From contig JAGCDO010000026.1 of assembly GCA_017651265.1 (NCBI GenBank), forward strand, positions 62,001 through 126,000: a stretch of 64,000 bases of DNA, in the 5' to 3' direction. The DNA is from Prevotella sp. (GTDB lineage: Bacteria > Bacteroidota > Bacteroidia > Bacteroidales > Bacteroidaceae). Each line of letters opens with the position of its first letter. The stretch's first letter is position 1. The position numbers and the translations under genes were made by a program. A model generated the notes under the pieces. It did not search any database, had not been told where the DNA came from, and worked only from the letters and a program-made list of their open reading frames with translations. This document shows positions 39,932 through 48,502 of this stretch, piece by piece.

Positions 39932-40597
39932 CTACCACTTGATCGGTTCGAGACCATTTTGTTCGAGGTAGGCGTTGCACTGGGAGAAGTGATGATTGCC
40001 GAACCATCCGCCTCGGTTGGCCGATAGGGGAGAGGGATGCACGGATTCGAGTACGAGGTTCTTCTGCTTGTCTATCATATAGGCTTTCCCTCGGGCATAG
40101 CCGCCCCAGAGCAGATAGACAAGGTGTTCACGCTCTGATGCCAGCGCCTTGATGGCCGCATCAGTGAAGGTCTGCCAACCTAAGCGTGCATGACTGTTGG
40201 CTTGGTGTGCCCTTACCGTGAGGGTGGCGTTGAGTAGTAATACGCCCTGTTCAGCCCATCGTGTCAGATTACCACTCAGCGGAATCGGTGTTCCAAGGTC
40301 GTCTTGTATCTCCTTGAAGATGTTCTGCAAAGAGGGTGGAAACATCACCCCATCGTTCACCGAGAAGCTCAAGCCGTGGGCCTGTCCTGGCTCGTGATAG
40401 GGATCCTGTCCGATAATCACCACCTTCACCTTGTCGAACGGACAGAGGTTGAAGGCATTGAAGATCAATCGGCCCGGTGGGTAACAGGTGGTTGTACTAT
40501 ACTCCTGTCTTACCCACTGGGTCAACTGTGTGAAATACGGCTTATCAAACTCCTCTTGCAGATGCCGCTTCCACGATTCCTCTATCTGTACGTTCAT
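39932..40597 (-). CDS. ung: uracil-DNA glycosylase (family 1)
   Basis: A 221-residue enzyme that removes uracil from DNA at the start of base-excision repair. VVIIGQDPYHEPGQAHGLSFSV contains the water-activating Asp and the GQDPYH motif, GVLLLNATLTVR holds the uracil-binding Asn, and HPSPLSANRGGWFGNHHF is the minor-groove intercalation loop with the conserved His. Length is normal. It is 32 bases downstream of the HerA-like ATPase gene on the same strand, so possibly one transcript. Confidence 0.97.
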   Translation of the reverse strand: MNVQIEESWKRHLQEEFDKPYFTQLTQWVRQEYSTTTCYPPGRLIFNAFNLCPFDKVKVVIIGQDPYHEPGQAHGLSFSVNDGVMFPPSLQNIFKEIQDDLGTPIPLSGNLTRWAEQGVLLLNATLTVRAHQANSHARLGWQTFTDAAIKALASEREHLVYLLWGGYARGKAYMIDKQKNLVLESVHPSPLSANRGGWFGNHHFSQCNAYLEQNGLEPIKW

Positions 40598-40629
40598 CTT
40601 TTCCTTTCGCTTCTATAAGACTCTCACCT

Positions 40630-42207
40630 TTATTTAATAAGGTTACCAAGGATATCGCGGGAAAGCTCTCTTGTAATGGTACGGGTAGCGGCAGATGTAG
40701 CGTTCTTCACCACCTTCTCCTTGGCAGAGGTCTTACTCTTGGTTTGCTTGCCCGACACCTTATTACTTACATAGGTACCGAGAATGGTGGCGAGGGTAGA
40801 GGTAACGGCAGTCATCACGGCCTTCCATACCTTACCCATCATACCGGCTTTCTTCTTCTCGGTCTTACCCTTAACCTCTTTCTCAATCTCCTTAACCTCT
40901 TCTTCTATAGCGAGGGCTTGTTCCTCGGCTTCCTTCATCAGGATTTCATAAGCACTCTCACGATCTACCGGCGTGTCGTACTTACCGTAGATATAGCTCT
41001 GCTTGATGATGTCGATGCGCTGACCTTCGGTGATGGCTCCGATCTGTGAAAGAGGGAAGAGAATCTTGGCACGTTCCACGATGTTGGGCGCACCCTTCTC
41101 GTCGAGGAAGCTTACTAAGGCTTCACCGGTCTCGAGGTTCATGATGGCCTCGTCGGTCTTGAACGACGGGTTAGCACGGAAGGTGTCAGCTGCGGTCTTC
41201 ACAGCTTTTTGGTCCTTCGGTGTATAAGCACGCAGGGCATGCTGCACACGGTTTCCTAACTGACCGAGGATAACCTCTGGAATATCGGTAGGACTCTGGG
41301 TGATGAAGTAGATACCTACACCCTTTGAACGGATCAGACGAATCACCTGCTCAATCTTGTCGAGCAAGGCTTTCGAGGTATCTTCGAACAGCATGTGAGC
41401 CTCGTCGAAGAAGAACACGAGTTTCGGCAATGGCAGATCGCCTACTTCAGGCAGGGTGGAATAGAGCTCGCTCAGCAACCACAGCAGATAGGTGGAGTAG
41501 AGCTTGGGCTGCATCATCAACTTATCAGCAGCCAGCACATTCATCACACCCTTACCGCCTTCTACCTGCATCAGGTCACGGATGTCGAACGAAGGCTCAC
41601 CGAAGAACTTGTCTGCGCCTTGTGCTTCCAACTGTAGCAAAGCACGCTGGATAGCACCGATGGTAGCAGAGGTGACAAAGCCGTATTTAGTGGTGTATTC
41701 CTTGGCATTCTTTGCCATATAGTCAAGCATCTGACGCAGATCCTTCAGATCGAGAATCAGTAATCCGCGCTCGTCAGCTATGCGGAACACGATATTCAGT
41801 ACACCGTCCTGTGTCTCGTTCAATTGCAGCAATCGGGAAAGTAGCTGCGGTCCCATCTGTGAGATGGTGGCACGCATAGGATGTCCCTGCTCACCGAACA
41901 CATCGAAGAAACGTACAGGACAGCCTTGGAACACTGGGTCTTCAATACCGAATTCTGGCATTCGTTTCTCGATGAACCCACTCAGCTTACCTGCTTGAGA
42001 GATGCCTGACAGGTCGCCTTTCATATCTGCCATGAAACAGGGCACACCTGCCTGACAGAACGATTCGGCCATCACCTGCAGCGTAACGGTCTTACCAGTA
42101 CCTGTGGCTCCCGCAATCAAACCATGGCGGTTAGCCATCTTTCCTTGAATACTCAATGCTCCTGAAGAGCAGTGGGCGATGTAAAGCCCGTGTTCCTTGT
42201 CGTACAT
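40630..42207 (-). CDS. HerA/DUF853-family ATPase (YjgR-like)
   Basis: A 525-residue ATPase of the HerA/FtsK superfamily, DUF853 branch. Walker A is GATGTGKT (about residue 33) in the sequence [20 protein letters not shown]; the family motif [17 protein letters not shown] follows, and Walker B is [12 protein letters not shown] (about 280). The C-terminal 100 residues contain a Glu/Lys-rich coiled-coil-like stretch, a short hydrophobic segment ([21 protein letters not shown]) and a basic tail. Cellular role is not established. The upstream frame to 42309 is rejected because it crosses the promoter at 42234-42265; [13 protein letters not shown] is a good start. Confidence 0.9.
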   Translation of the reverse strand: MYDKEHGLYIAHCSSGALSIQGKMANRHGLIAGATGTGKTVTLQVMAESFCQAGVPCFMADMKGDLSGISQAGKLSGFIEKRMPEFGIEDPVFQGCPVRFFDVFGEQGHPMRATISQMGPQLLSRLLQLNETQDGVLNIVFRIADERGLLILDLKDLRQMLDYMAKNAKEYTTKYGFVTSATIGAIQRALLQLEAQGADKFFGEPSFDIRDLMQVEGGKGVMNVLAADKLMMQPKLYSTYLLWLLSELYSTLPEVGDLPLPKLVFFFDEAHMLFEDTSKALLDKIEQVIRLIRSKGVGIYFITQSPTDIPEVILGQLGNRVQHALRAYTPKDQKAVKTAADTFRANPSFKTDEAIMNLETGEALVSFLDEKGAPNIVERAKILFPLSQIGAITEGQRIDIIKQSYIYGKYDTPVDRESAYEILMKEAEEQALAIEEEVKEIEKEVKGKTEKKKAGMMGKVWKAVMTAVTSTLATILGTYVSNKVSGKQTKSKTSAKEKVVKNATSAATRTITRELSRDILGNLIK

Positions 42208-42233
42208 AATTGATTGTGTTATGGTTCTGCCTA

Positions 42234-42265
42234 CAAAGATACGAAAAGTTGAGAGCAATACAAAA
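42234..42265 (-). promoter_or_regulatory. promoter of the HerA-like ATPase gene
   Basis: Minus strand TTTTG (42265-42261), 19 bases, TATCTTTG (42241-42234), 26 bases before the start codon. Confidence 0.8.
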
Positions 42266-42407
42266 TAAATGCATTTATTTTTATTGCCGAGACGGAGTAT
42301 CTTCGCCATCTATGATGGCAAAGTACGATTTAGTGAGAGAAAAACCAAATTTTGTAGCAGCAAAACAAATATCTGCGGCACAAACCTCAAGTACAAGTCA
42401 TTTGCCC

Positions 42408-43634
42408 TTATTTATCGTAATTAAAGGAGAAAACACGGTTTAGGATGATTTCCTTTTTATCGAGCTTCGGATAGACTTTCCAATAGAATAGATTCTGTAT
42501 AGCCTCATAGGCACCACTCCAGACATAGTGCATGATATCGATGTCGAGGATGTATTGCTTTCCGTTGTCGTAGAGTTGCACATCCTGTAATTGGTAACTG
42601 CTGTTGCTTGCCCAGTCCTTTCCAATAATCAATGTGTATTTGTCGAAGTCAATCTCTGGTAGTTTCTTATCTCCGGTATAGGCAAGATGGAAGTCAGATT
42701 GACTGTTAATCACCAGAAGTTTCTGTTCATCCCACTCTGTTTGATCAAAGAAAGTACGGTGTATATTGCCATCTCCGTCCCAATATGGATGACGTACCTC
42801 TGTGGCAAAGAAATCCTCCCATTCCTGTGTGTTCTCAACAGGTTGTATCCATCGGGCATTACTATGTTCATATTCACTTTCTGTGCCTATATCTGAGCCA
42901 TGATCTATTACATAGAGCAACTGCCATTGACTGCTGTTCTGAACGAAGTCGAGCAATTCAAGGTTATCCTTCCATTGATGTACTTTCCCGTCAGACGTTA
43001 TCACATCGATAAGGACTTCAGAACCTGTATAATCCAGATAATAGATGGTTTCACCATTCCAACAGCCCTGATATGCTTTAAACCCTTGAATTGCCCCATT
43101 TCCCTTGTAGGCGCGAATCCTGTTAGCCAGCCACTCGGGCAAGTCGCTTAATGGTTTGTTCTCATCCCACCTCTTCGTTGCACTGACGGTGTCTATGAAC
43201 TGGCGCCATAGTTTGAACAGCTGGTAGGCACCAGGGTAACACTTTTCCCATCCAACCGTTAACGGACTTTCAAGAACTTGTTTCCAGTCAGCACCCTCAT
43301 GATAATCAACGTTGAAGAGTCGCTCACCTTGATGGTTGAACACATAGCCAAAACTGCTCATTACGGGATGATATAGATTGTAGATGTCTTCTCCTTTATA
43401 CTTCCTTACGGAAACGGTTGTTCCTGTTCCTAATGAAATGGCATCCATATAGAGGAATTGCCGGGCGATAGGAAGTGGAAGATCTGCATAATTACCTTTG
43501 AGCAATTCTTTCTTGAACTCCTCAGTGCGAGAATCAGGATACACATACGTGATATCATCATCTTTGTCACTGCAACCTGCCAACCCTGTTACAACAGTTG
43601 TCAGCAGAATCATAAGCATCCATATCTTCTTCAT
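42408..43634 (-). CDS. lipoprotein of unknown function
   Basis: A 408-residue lipoprotein. Signal peptide MKKIWMLMILLTTVVTGLAGC with lipidated Cys 21, followed by SDKDDD, an acidic export signal that suggests surface display. The body is rich in aromatic residues (for example DIYNLYHPVMSSFGYVFNHQGERLF and WQLLYVIDHGSDIGTESEYEH) and has no family I recognise. The start at 43634 is chosen for its signal peptide; an in-frame ATG at 43664 would put a polar stretch in front. Stands alone between a promoter region and the gpmI terminator. Confidence 0.75.
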   Translation of the reverse strand: MKKIWMLMILLTTVVTGLAGCSDKDDDITYVYPDSRTEEFKKELLKGNYADLPLPIARQFLYMDAISLGTGTTVSVRKYKGEDIYNLYHPVMSSFGYVFNHQGERLFNVDYHEGADWKQVLESPLTVGWEKCYPGAYQLFKLWRQFIDTVSATKRWDENKPLSDLPEWLANRIRAYKGNGAIQGFKAYQGCWNGETIYYLDYTGSEVLIDVITSDGKVHQWKDNLELLDFVQNSSQWQLLYVIDHGSDIGTESEYEHSNARWIQPVENTQEWEDFFATEVRHPYWDGDGNIHRTFFDQTEWDEQKLLVINSQSDFHLAYTGDKKLPEIDFDKYTLIIGKDWASNSSYQLQDVQLYDNGKQYILDIDIMHYVWSGAYEAIQNLFYWKVYPKLDKKEIILNRVFSFNYDK

Positions 43635-43799
43635 ACCTTCATCTTTTCCTGTTTTTAGTTTCACTTTTTCTTATAAACGCAAAGATAGTAAAATCTTGCA
43701 TCTGTGATAGATAAATTATGTTAAACTGCACACCTTTCACATGAAGATGTCGCCCCTTCATTTTTATAGAATTTTATGCTTTGCTCATCAGGCTTAACG

Positions 43800-43865
43800 A
43801 AAATATTCCCAACGTGGGAACAAAATATTCCCAGCATGGGAACAAAACATTCCCAACGTGGGAAC
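43800..43865. repeat. 22-bp tandem repeat, three palindromic copies (array C)
   Basis: Units 43800-43821, 43822-43843 and 43844-43865 each contain ATTCCCAACGTGGGAAC or ATTCCCAGCATGGGAAC after a four-A lead. Each unit is an interrupted palindrome. The same core occurs in array D at 46943. Confidence 0.93.
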
Positions 43866-43871
43866 GACAAT

Positions 43872-43901
43872 AAAAAACCCGGATACGAAATCGTACCCGG
43901 G
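43872..43901 (-). terminator. rho-independent terminator of gpmI
   Basis: On the minus strand CCCGGGTACGA, TT, TCGTATCCGGG (one mismatch) followed by TTTTTTATTG. Confidence 0.85.
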
Positions 43902-43934
43902 ATTATATCTATTGTGCTTAATTAGCAAAGCCTC

Positions 43935-45455
43935 TTAATCCGTGATCAGGTTCTCACCTGACATGTCAGCCGGCTGCTCCAATCCCAGGATATGGAGGAT
44001 GGAGGGAGCAACGTCTGCCAGACGACCGTCTTTGACGGTGGCAGAGTTGTTGTTGGTGACATAGATGAACGGAACAGGGTTCAGTGAGTGGGCGGTATTG
44101 GGAGTACCATCGGCATTGATGGCATTGTCAGCATTACCGTGGTCGGCAATGATGATAGCCTCGTAGTCGTTGGCCTTTGCAGCCTCAATCACTTCCTTCA
44201 CACAGTGGTCAACAGCCCATACTGCCTTTGCGATGGCATTATATACACCTGTATGTCCCACCATGTCACCGTTAGCGAAGTTCACCACGATGAAATCGTA
44301 TTCCTGTGTATTGATAGCACCCACCAGCTTATCCTTTACCTCGTAGGCACTCATCTCAGGCTTCAGGTCGTAGGTGGCCACCTTCGGAGACGGAACGAGG
44401 ATTCGGTCCTCACCCTCGAACGGAGCCTCACGACCGCCGTTGAAGAAGAAGGTTACGTGAGCATATTTCTCTGTCTCGGCAGTGTGCAGCTGTTTCTTAC
44501 CCTGCTTGGAGAGGTATTCGCCCAGCGTGTTCTCTACGTTCTCCTTGGGGAAGAGAATATGAACACCCTTGAAGTTGGCATCATAGGGAGTCATGCAGTA
44601 GTACTGCAGACCGGGAATGGTGTGCATTCCCTGCTCAGGCATATCCTGCTGTGTCAGTGCGATGGTCATCTCCTTGGCACGGTCGTTACGGAAGTTAATG
44701 AAGATCACTACATCACCCTCTTCAATGCAACCGTTCACGCTGGCATTGTGGATAGGCTTGATGAACTCATCGGTAACACCGTCATCATAGCTCTCCTGCA
44801 TGGCCTGGATCATATCAGTAGCCTGCTTACCAGTACCATTCACAATCAGGTCGTAGCCTTCCTTTACACGCTCCCAACGCTTGTCGCGGTCCATGGCGTA
44901 GAAACGACCAACGATAGAGGCAATGGCTGCATCATTGTCGGCACAAACCTTACTTACCTGCTCAATGAAACCCTTTCCAGAGTGGGGGTCAGTATCACGG
45001 CCGTCCATGTAGCAGTGTACGAACAGCTGGTTCTTCAAGCCATACGTCTTACCAATCTCGATGAGTTTGAAAAGATGATCGAGGCTGGAGTGAACGCCAC
45101 CATCAGAGGTAAGACCCATCAGGTGCAGTTTCTTGTTGTTCTCCTTGGCGTAGGTATAGGCAGCCTTCACCTGCGGGTTCTCTACGATAGAACCGTCTTT
45201 GCAGGCGCGGTTGATCTTTACCAGGTCCTGATATACGATGCGACCGGCACCGATATTGAGGTGACCTACTTCAGAGTTTCCCATCTGACCGTCGGGCAGA
45301 CCCACGTCTTCACCACTGGCCATCAGCTGTGAGTGAGCGCTCACTGCTGTCAGATAATCCAAATACGGGGTTGGGGTGTTGTAGATTACGTCTCCCTTAC
45401 CATGTTGTCCGATTCCCCATCCGTCGAGAATCATCAATAACGCTTTCTTTGCCAT
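43935..45455 (-). CDS. gpmI: 2,3-bisphosphoglycerate-independent phosphoglycerate mutase
   Basis: A 506-residue glycolytic enzyme that interconverts 3- and 2-phosphoglycerate using two manganese ions and a phosphoserine. The N-terminal metal site is LMILDGWG, the nucleophile Ser is in [20 protein letters not shown] (about residue 62), [17 protein letters not shown] and [20 protein letters not shown] are substrate-site motifs, and [13 protein letters not shown] and [11 protein letters not shown] carry the late metal ligands. Length matches the family. It has a -7-like TACCTTTG upstream and a clear terminator. Identity is secure. Confidence 0.97.
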   Translation of the reverse strand: MAKKALLMILDGWGIGQHGKGDVIYNTPTPYLDYLTAVSAHSQLMASGEDVGLPDGQMGNSEVGHLNIGAGRIVYQDLVKINRACKDGSIVENPQVKAAYTYAKENNKKLHLMGLTSDGGVHSSLDHLFKLIEIGKTYGLKNQLFVHCYMDGRDTDPHSGKGFIEQVSKVCADNDAAIASIVGRFYAMDRDKRWERVKEGYDLIVNGTGKQATDMIQAMQESYDDGVTDEFIKPIHNASVNGCIEEGDVVIFINFRNDRAKEMTIALTQQDMPEQGMHTIPGLQYYCMTPYDANFKGVHILFPKENVENTLGEYLSKQGKKQLHTAETEKYAHVTFFFNGGREAPFEGEDRILVPSPKVATYDLKPEMSAYEVKDKLVGAINTQEYDFIVVNFANGDMVGHTGVYNAIAKAVWAVDHCVKEVIEAAKANDYEAIIIADHGNADNAINADGTPNTAHSLNPVPFIYVTNNNSATVKDGRLADVAPSILHILGLEQPADMSGENLITD

Positions 45456-45489
45456 AATACCTTATTTAATAATATTTTCTTTCGGGGTG

Positions 45490-45497
45490 CAAAGGTA
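45490..45497 (-). promoter_or_regulatory. -7 element TACCTTTG of gpmI
   Basis: Lies 34 bases before the gpmI start codon on the minus strand; no clear TTTG partner. Confidence 0.5.
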
Positions 45498-45693
45498 GTG
45501 AAATAGAATGAAATAAGAAAAAGAAAAGGAAATAAATTGAGAATGAGGCGGAAGATATGTTTCAAAATCATTATTTTTTGTTATTCTTTTCATTTTCTTG
45601 GTATAGTTATACCCATATGTCAGGAATATTTCGTAATTTAGCGCTCGAATCTATCTTATTAGTTAACTATTTACTAAAAAAATCGATATTGTT

Positions 45694-46923
45694 ATGTTGA
45701 AAAGAACAATTGGAATCGCAGTGGCAAGTATGACCATGATGGCGGTTTATGCGCAGAAGGATATCCCTCTGGTGTATGGAGAAGAGAACACAGGAAAGAA
45801 TTTCAAGGCTCCGGCGCTGCCTGGTTACAACGACCTTCGTGAGTGCCGCACGCTGCCGAATCCTTTCGAGTGGTCGAACGGTAAGGGCAAGGTGAAGAAG
45901 TTCAAGCAGTGGGAACGCCGCCGCAACGAGATTGCTGCCGAAATCCAGCACTACGGTATTGGCGTGAAGCCGACTGTTGACAGGAGTCAGGTAAAGGCAT
46001 GGATGAATGGTGACACCGTGTTTGTTGATGTAACCGTTAACGGTGAGACCTTGCATCTGTCTTCTACCATCAGATACCCGAAGGGCGGACAGGCTCCTTA
46101 TCCTTTGATGATCGGTACCAGTAATATCTCTCTGCCCCGACAGCTGTTCGATAGCAGGAATATAGCTACCATGACTTTCCATGAGAAGCAGGTGAATGAC
46201 TATGGACAGTTTGGTCGTCATCATGAGCGTGGAGAGCATAACTTCGACCGCCTGTATCCTGCCCTTTCCGAGAATGGTGCCTACAGTGAGTGGGCTTGGG
46301 GCTTGAGCCGATTGATTGACGGTCTGGAGATTCTTGGTGAGGCAAAGACGAAGATCGATATGAAGCATATTGGTGTAACGGGTTGCTCTTACGCTGGAAA
46401 GATGGCTCTGATGTGCGGTGCCTTCGACGAGCGTGTGGCTCTGACCATTGCTCAGGAACCTGGTGGCGGTGGTGCTGCTGCTTGGCGTGTTTCCAAGACA
46501 CTGGGCGAAGTGGAGAGTCTGGAGCGTACCGACTACCATTGGTTCAAGGAGAGCATGCGCGAGACCTTCTCAGGTGACAGTCTGTACCGTATGCCATACG
46601 ACCATCATGAGCTGTGTGCGCTGGTTTGTCCGCGTGCCTTGCTGATGTTAGGTAATCCCGACTACAAGTGGTTGGCTGATGAGGCTGGTTATGTTTCCAT
46701 GAATGCAGCGCGTAAGGTATGGGAGTATTTCGGCATTGCCGACCGTGTGGGCTATTCTATCGTGGATGGTCACGGCCATTGTCAGCTCCCGCAGTCGCAG
46801 TTCCCAGAGGTAGAGGCCTTCCTCGACAAGTTCCTGCTGGGCAAGGATGCTGACACAAAGAATGTACAGGTAGCTCCGATGTTCAAAGATAAGGTTGATC
46901 TCAGCAAGTGGATCAAGTTCTAA
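45694..46923 (+). CDS. CE15-type glucuronoyl esterase-like alpha/beta hydrolase
   Basis: A 409-residue exported protein with a signal peptide (cut after VYA). The fold and motifs match carbohydrate esterase family 15, which splits the ester between xylan glucuronic acid and lignin: TGCSYAGKMAL with nucleophile Ser 232, LTIAQEPGGGGAAAWR with Glu 255, DHHELCALVCPRALLMLGNPDY, and DGHGHCQLP with the catalytic His at 360 or 362. The residue after the nucleophile is Tyr 233 where most CE15 enzymes have the oxyanion-hole Arg (GCSR or GHSR), so catalysis or substrate may differ. A single gene between gpmI and the dcw cluster. It fits with the xylan-type locus 15-28 kb away. Confidence 0.85.
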   Translation: MLKRTIGIAVASMTMMAVYAQKDIPLVYGEENTGKNFKAPALPGYNDLRECRTLPNPFEWSNGKGKVKKFKQWERRRNEIAAEIQHYGIGVKPTVDRSQVKAWMNGDTVFVDVTVNGETLHLSSTIRYPKGGQAPYPLMIGTSNISLPRQLFDSRNIATMTFHEKQVNDYGQFGRHHERGEHNFDRLYPALSENGAYSEWAWGLSRLIDGLEILGEAKTKIDMKHIGVTGCSYAGKMALMCGAFDERVALTIAQEPGGGGAAAWRVSKTLGEVESLERTDYHWFKESMRETFSGDSLYRMPYDHHELCALVCPRALLMLGNPDYKWLADEAGYVSMNAARKVWEYFGIADRVGYSIVDGHGHCQLPQSQFPEVEAFLDKFLLGKDADTKNVQVAPMFKDKVDLSKWIKF

Positions 46924-46942
46924 ACTAACCATAAGGTTTCCG

Positions 46943-47008
46943 TTCATTCCCATGTTGGGAACTTTTTATTCCCACGTTGGGAACACTTTATTCCCATGTT
47001 GGGAACAA
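46943..47008. repeat. 22-bp tandem repeat, three palindromic copies (array D)
   Basis: Units 46943-46964, 46965-46986 and 46987-47008 contain ATTCCCATGTTGGGAAC or ATTCCCACGTTGGGAAC. On the minus strand the core reads TTCCCAACGTGGGAA, identical to array C, so C and D are one family in opposite orientation. Confidence 0.93.
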
Positions 47009-47017
47009 CTTGTATTA

Positions 47018-47061
47018 TGAAAGAAAAAGACCGCCCTTTTCTCTCACGAGGAAAGGGCGGT
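47018..47061 (-). terminator. terminator of the dcw operon after ftsZ
   Basis: ACCGCCCTTT (47030-47039) pairs with AAAGGGCGGT (47052-47061). On the minus strand it is followed by CTTTTTCTTTC. It may also stop the opposing CE15 transcript. Confidence 0.85.
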
Positions 47062-47127
47062 AAAGGTATTATGTTCAAAAAATAATGAGGATAATTTATA
47101 TATTGTATAGATTTATCCTAATGAGGT

Positions 47128-48450
47128 TCAGGCAAAACGTATGGTGCCCTGAATGGCCTCCTTGTCTTCCTCGGTGGGCTTGACATTGCCTGCAGCCTTG
47201 TTGCGGATCTCATCGAGCACCTGACGAGTACGTTTGTAGGTAGGCGTCTGCTCCACATCAGAGATCACATCGTCGTTGTCAAGGTCTTCCTGACGGAAGA
47301 TGAAGATATGAGGACGACGCTTATACTGTGTGGTGGAACCATCCTTTCCGTAGTAACGGTTACGACGGTCGAGACGTTCTGCAGCCTTCTCTTCCTCTGC
47401 GGCGATACGGTCGGCCTCTTCCTGGGTACGCTTGCCGAAATGACTGCTCATGCCGTCCACATCCTCGATGCCAAAGCCAGTGGCCAGAATGGTTACCTTC
47501 ACCTTGTCGCCCAGCTCAGGATCGGTTGCCAGACCCCATTTGATCTCGAAGTCGTTACCGAACTTGGCCATGAAGTCGTTCACATCGTTCATCTCTTCCA
47601 TCATCAGACCCGTCTGCGTCTGCTTGTCACTGTTGAAGGAGATGCTCAGCAGGATCTTCTTGGAGTTGAAGACATCATTGTCGTTGAGCAGCGGTGAGTT
47701 CAGTGCATCGTCAATGGCCTTCTTTACACGACCTTCGCCTTCACCGTAACCTGTTGACATAATAGCTACACCACCATCCTTCAAAACGGTCTTCACATCG
47801 TTGAAGTCGAGGTTGATCAAGCCATGCACGGTGATGATCTCAGCAATCGACTTGGCAGCTACGCTCAAAGTGTCATCGGCCTTGCCGAAAGCGTCGAGCA
47901 CGGTGAGCTCAGGATAGATCTCACGCAGACGCTCATTGTTGATAACCAACAAGGCATCTACATGCTTCGACATCTCTTCCACACCATCGAGGGCCTGGTC
48001 GATCTTCTTCGGACCTTCGAAACGGAAGGGGATAGTAACGATACCTACGGTGAGGATACCCAGTTCCTTACTGATGCGGGCAATGACAGGAGCAGCACCT
48101 GTTCCTGTACCACCACCCATACCGGCAGTGATGAAAGCCATCTTCGTACCGTCGGACAGCATGTTACGTACGTCATCGATGCTCTCCTCGGCAGCCTTAC
48201 GCGCTTTCTCGGGTTTGTTACCGGCTCCCAGTCCTTCCTTTCCCAACTGGAGGTGAACAGGTACAGGACTGTCGTTCAATGCCTGGTTATCAGTGTTGCA
48301 CAACACGAAGGTGACATCATGGATGCCTTCGCGGTACATATGGTTTACGGCATTTCCGCCACCACCACCAACACCGATCACTTTAATGATGCTATTCTCT
48401 TTCTCTGGCTCGCCAAAGTCTAATATGTTGAATCTGTTATCGTCCATCAT
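47128..48450 (-). CDS. ftsZ: cell division protein FtsZ
   Basis: A 440-residue tubulin-like GTPase that forms the Z-ring. KVIGVGGGGGNAVNHM binds nucleotide, GGGTGTGAAPVIARI is the tubulin signature G-box, and NLDFNDVKTVLKDGG is the T7 synergy loop that completes GTP hydrolysis in the next subunit. After the core (about 320) comes a charged linker with many Glu/Arg residues, and the C-terminus is the short conserved peptide EAIQGTIRFA, different from the E. coli peptide but typical of this phylum. Last gene of the dcw operon, 52 bases after ftsA. Confidence 0.98.
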   Translation of the reverse strand: MMDDNRFNILDFGEPEKENSIIKVIGVGGGGGNAVNHMYREGIHDVTFVLCNTDNQALNDSPVPVHLQLGKEGLGAGNKPEKARKAAEESIDDVRNMLSDGTKMAFITAGMGGGTGTGAAPVIARISKELGILTVGIVTIPFRFEGPKKIDQALDGVEEMSKHVDALLVINNERLREIYPELTVLDAFGKADDTLSVAAKSIAEIITVHGLINLDFNDVKTVLKDGGVAIMSTGYGEGEGRVKKAIDDALNSPLLNDNDVFNSKKILLSISFNSDKQTQTGLMMEEMNDVNDFMAKFGNDFEIKWGLATDPELGDKVKVTILATGFGIEDVDGMSSHFGKRTQEEADRIAAEEEKAAERLDRRNRYYGKDGSTTQYKRRPHIFIFRQEDLDNDDVISDVEQTPTYKRTRQVLDEIRNKAAGNVKPTEEDKEAIQGTIRFA

Positions 48451-48502
48451 AACGTTATTTTATTTAATGGTGAATGAATGTTTGATTGATAAAAGGGAGA
48501 GG

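Larger units (their letters stand above)
43635..43934. other. 300-bp intergenic region between lipoprotein and gpmI
   Basis: Nothing coding. Apart from an A/T-rich stretch with a possible lipoprotein promoter near 43680, it holds 22-bp array C (43800-43865) and the gpmI terminator (43872-43901). Confidence 0.7.

Noticed and set aside
40630..42309. Longer start for the HerA-like ATPase at 42309
   Set aside because: The extra 34 codons lie over a consensus promoter and do not match the family.
44088..45332. 414-residue open frame on the plus strand
   Set aside because: Antisense of gpmI.
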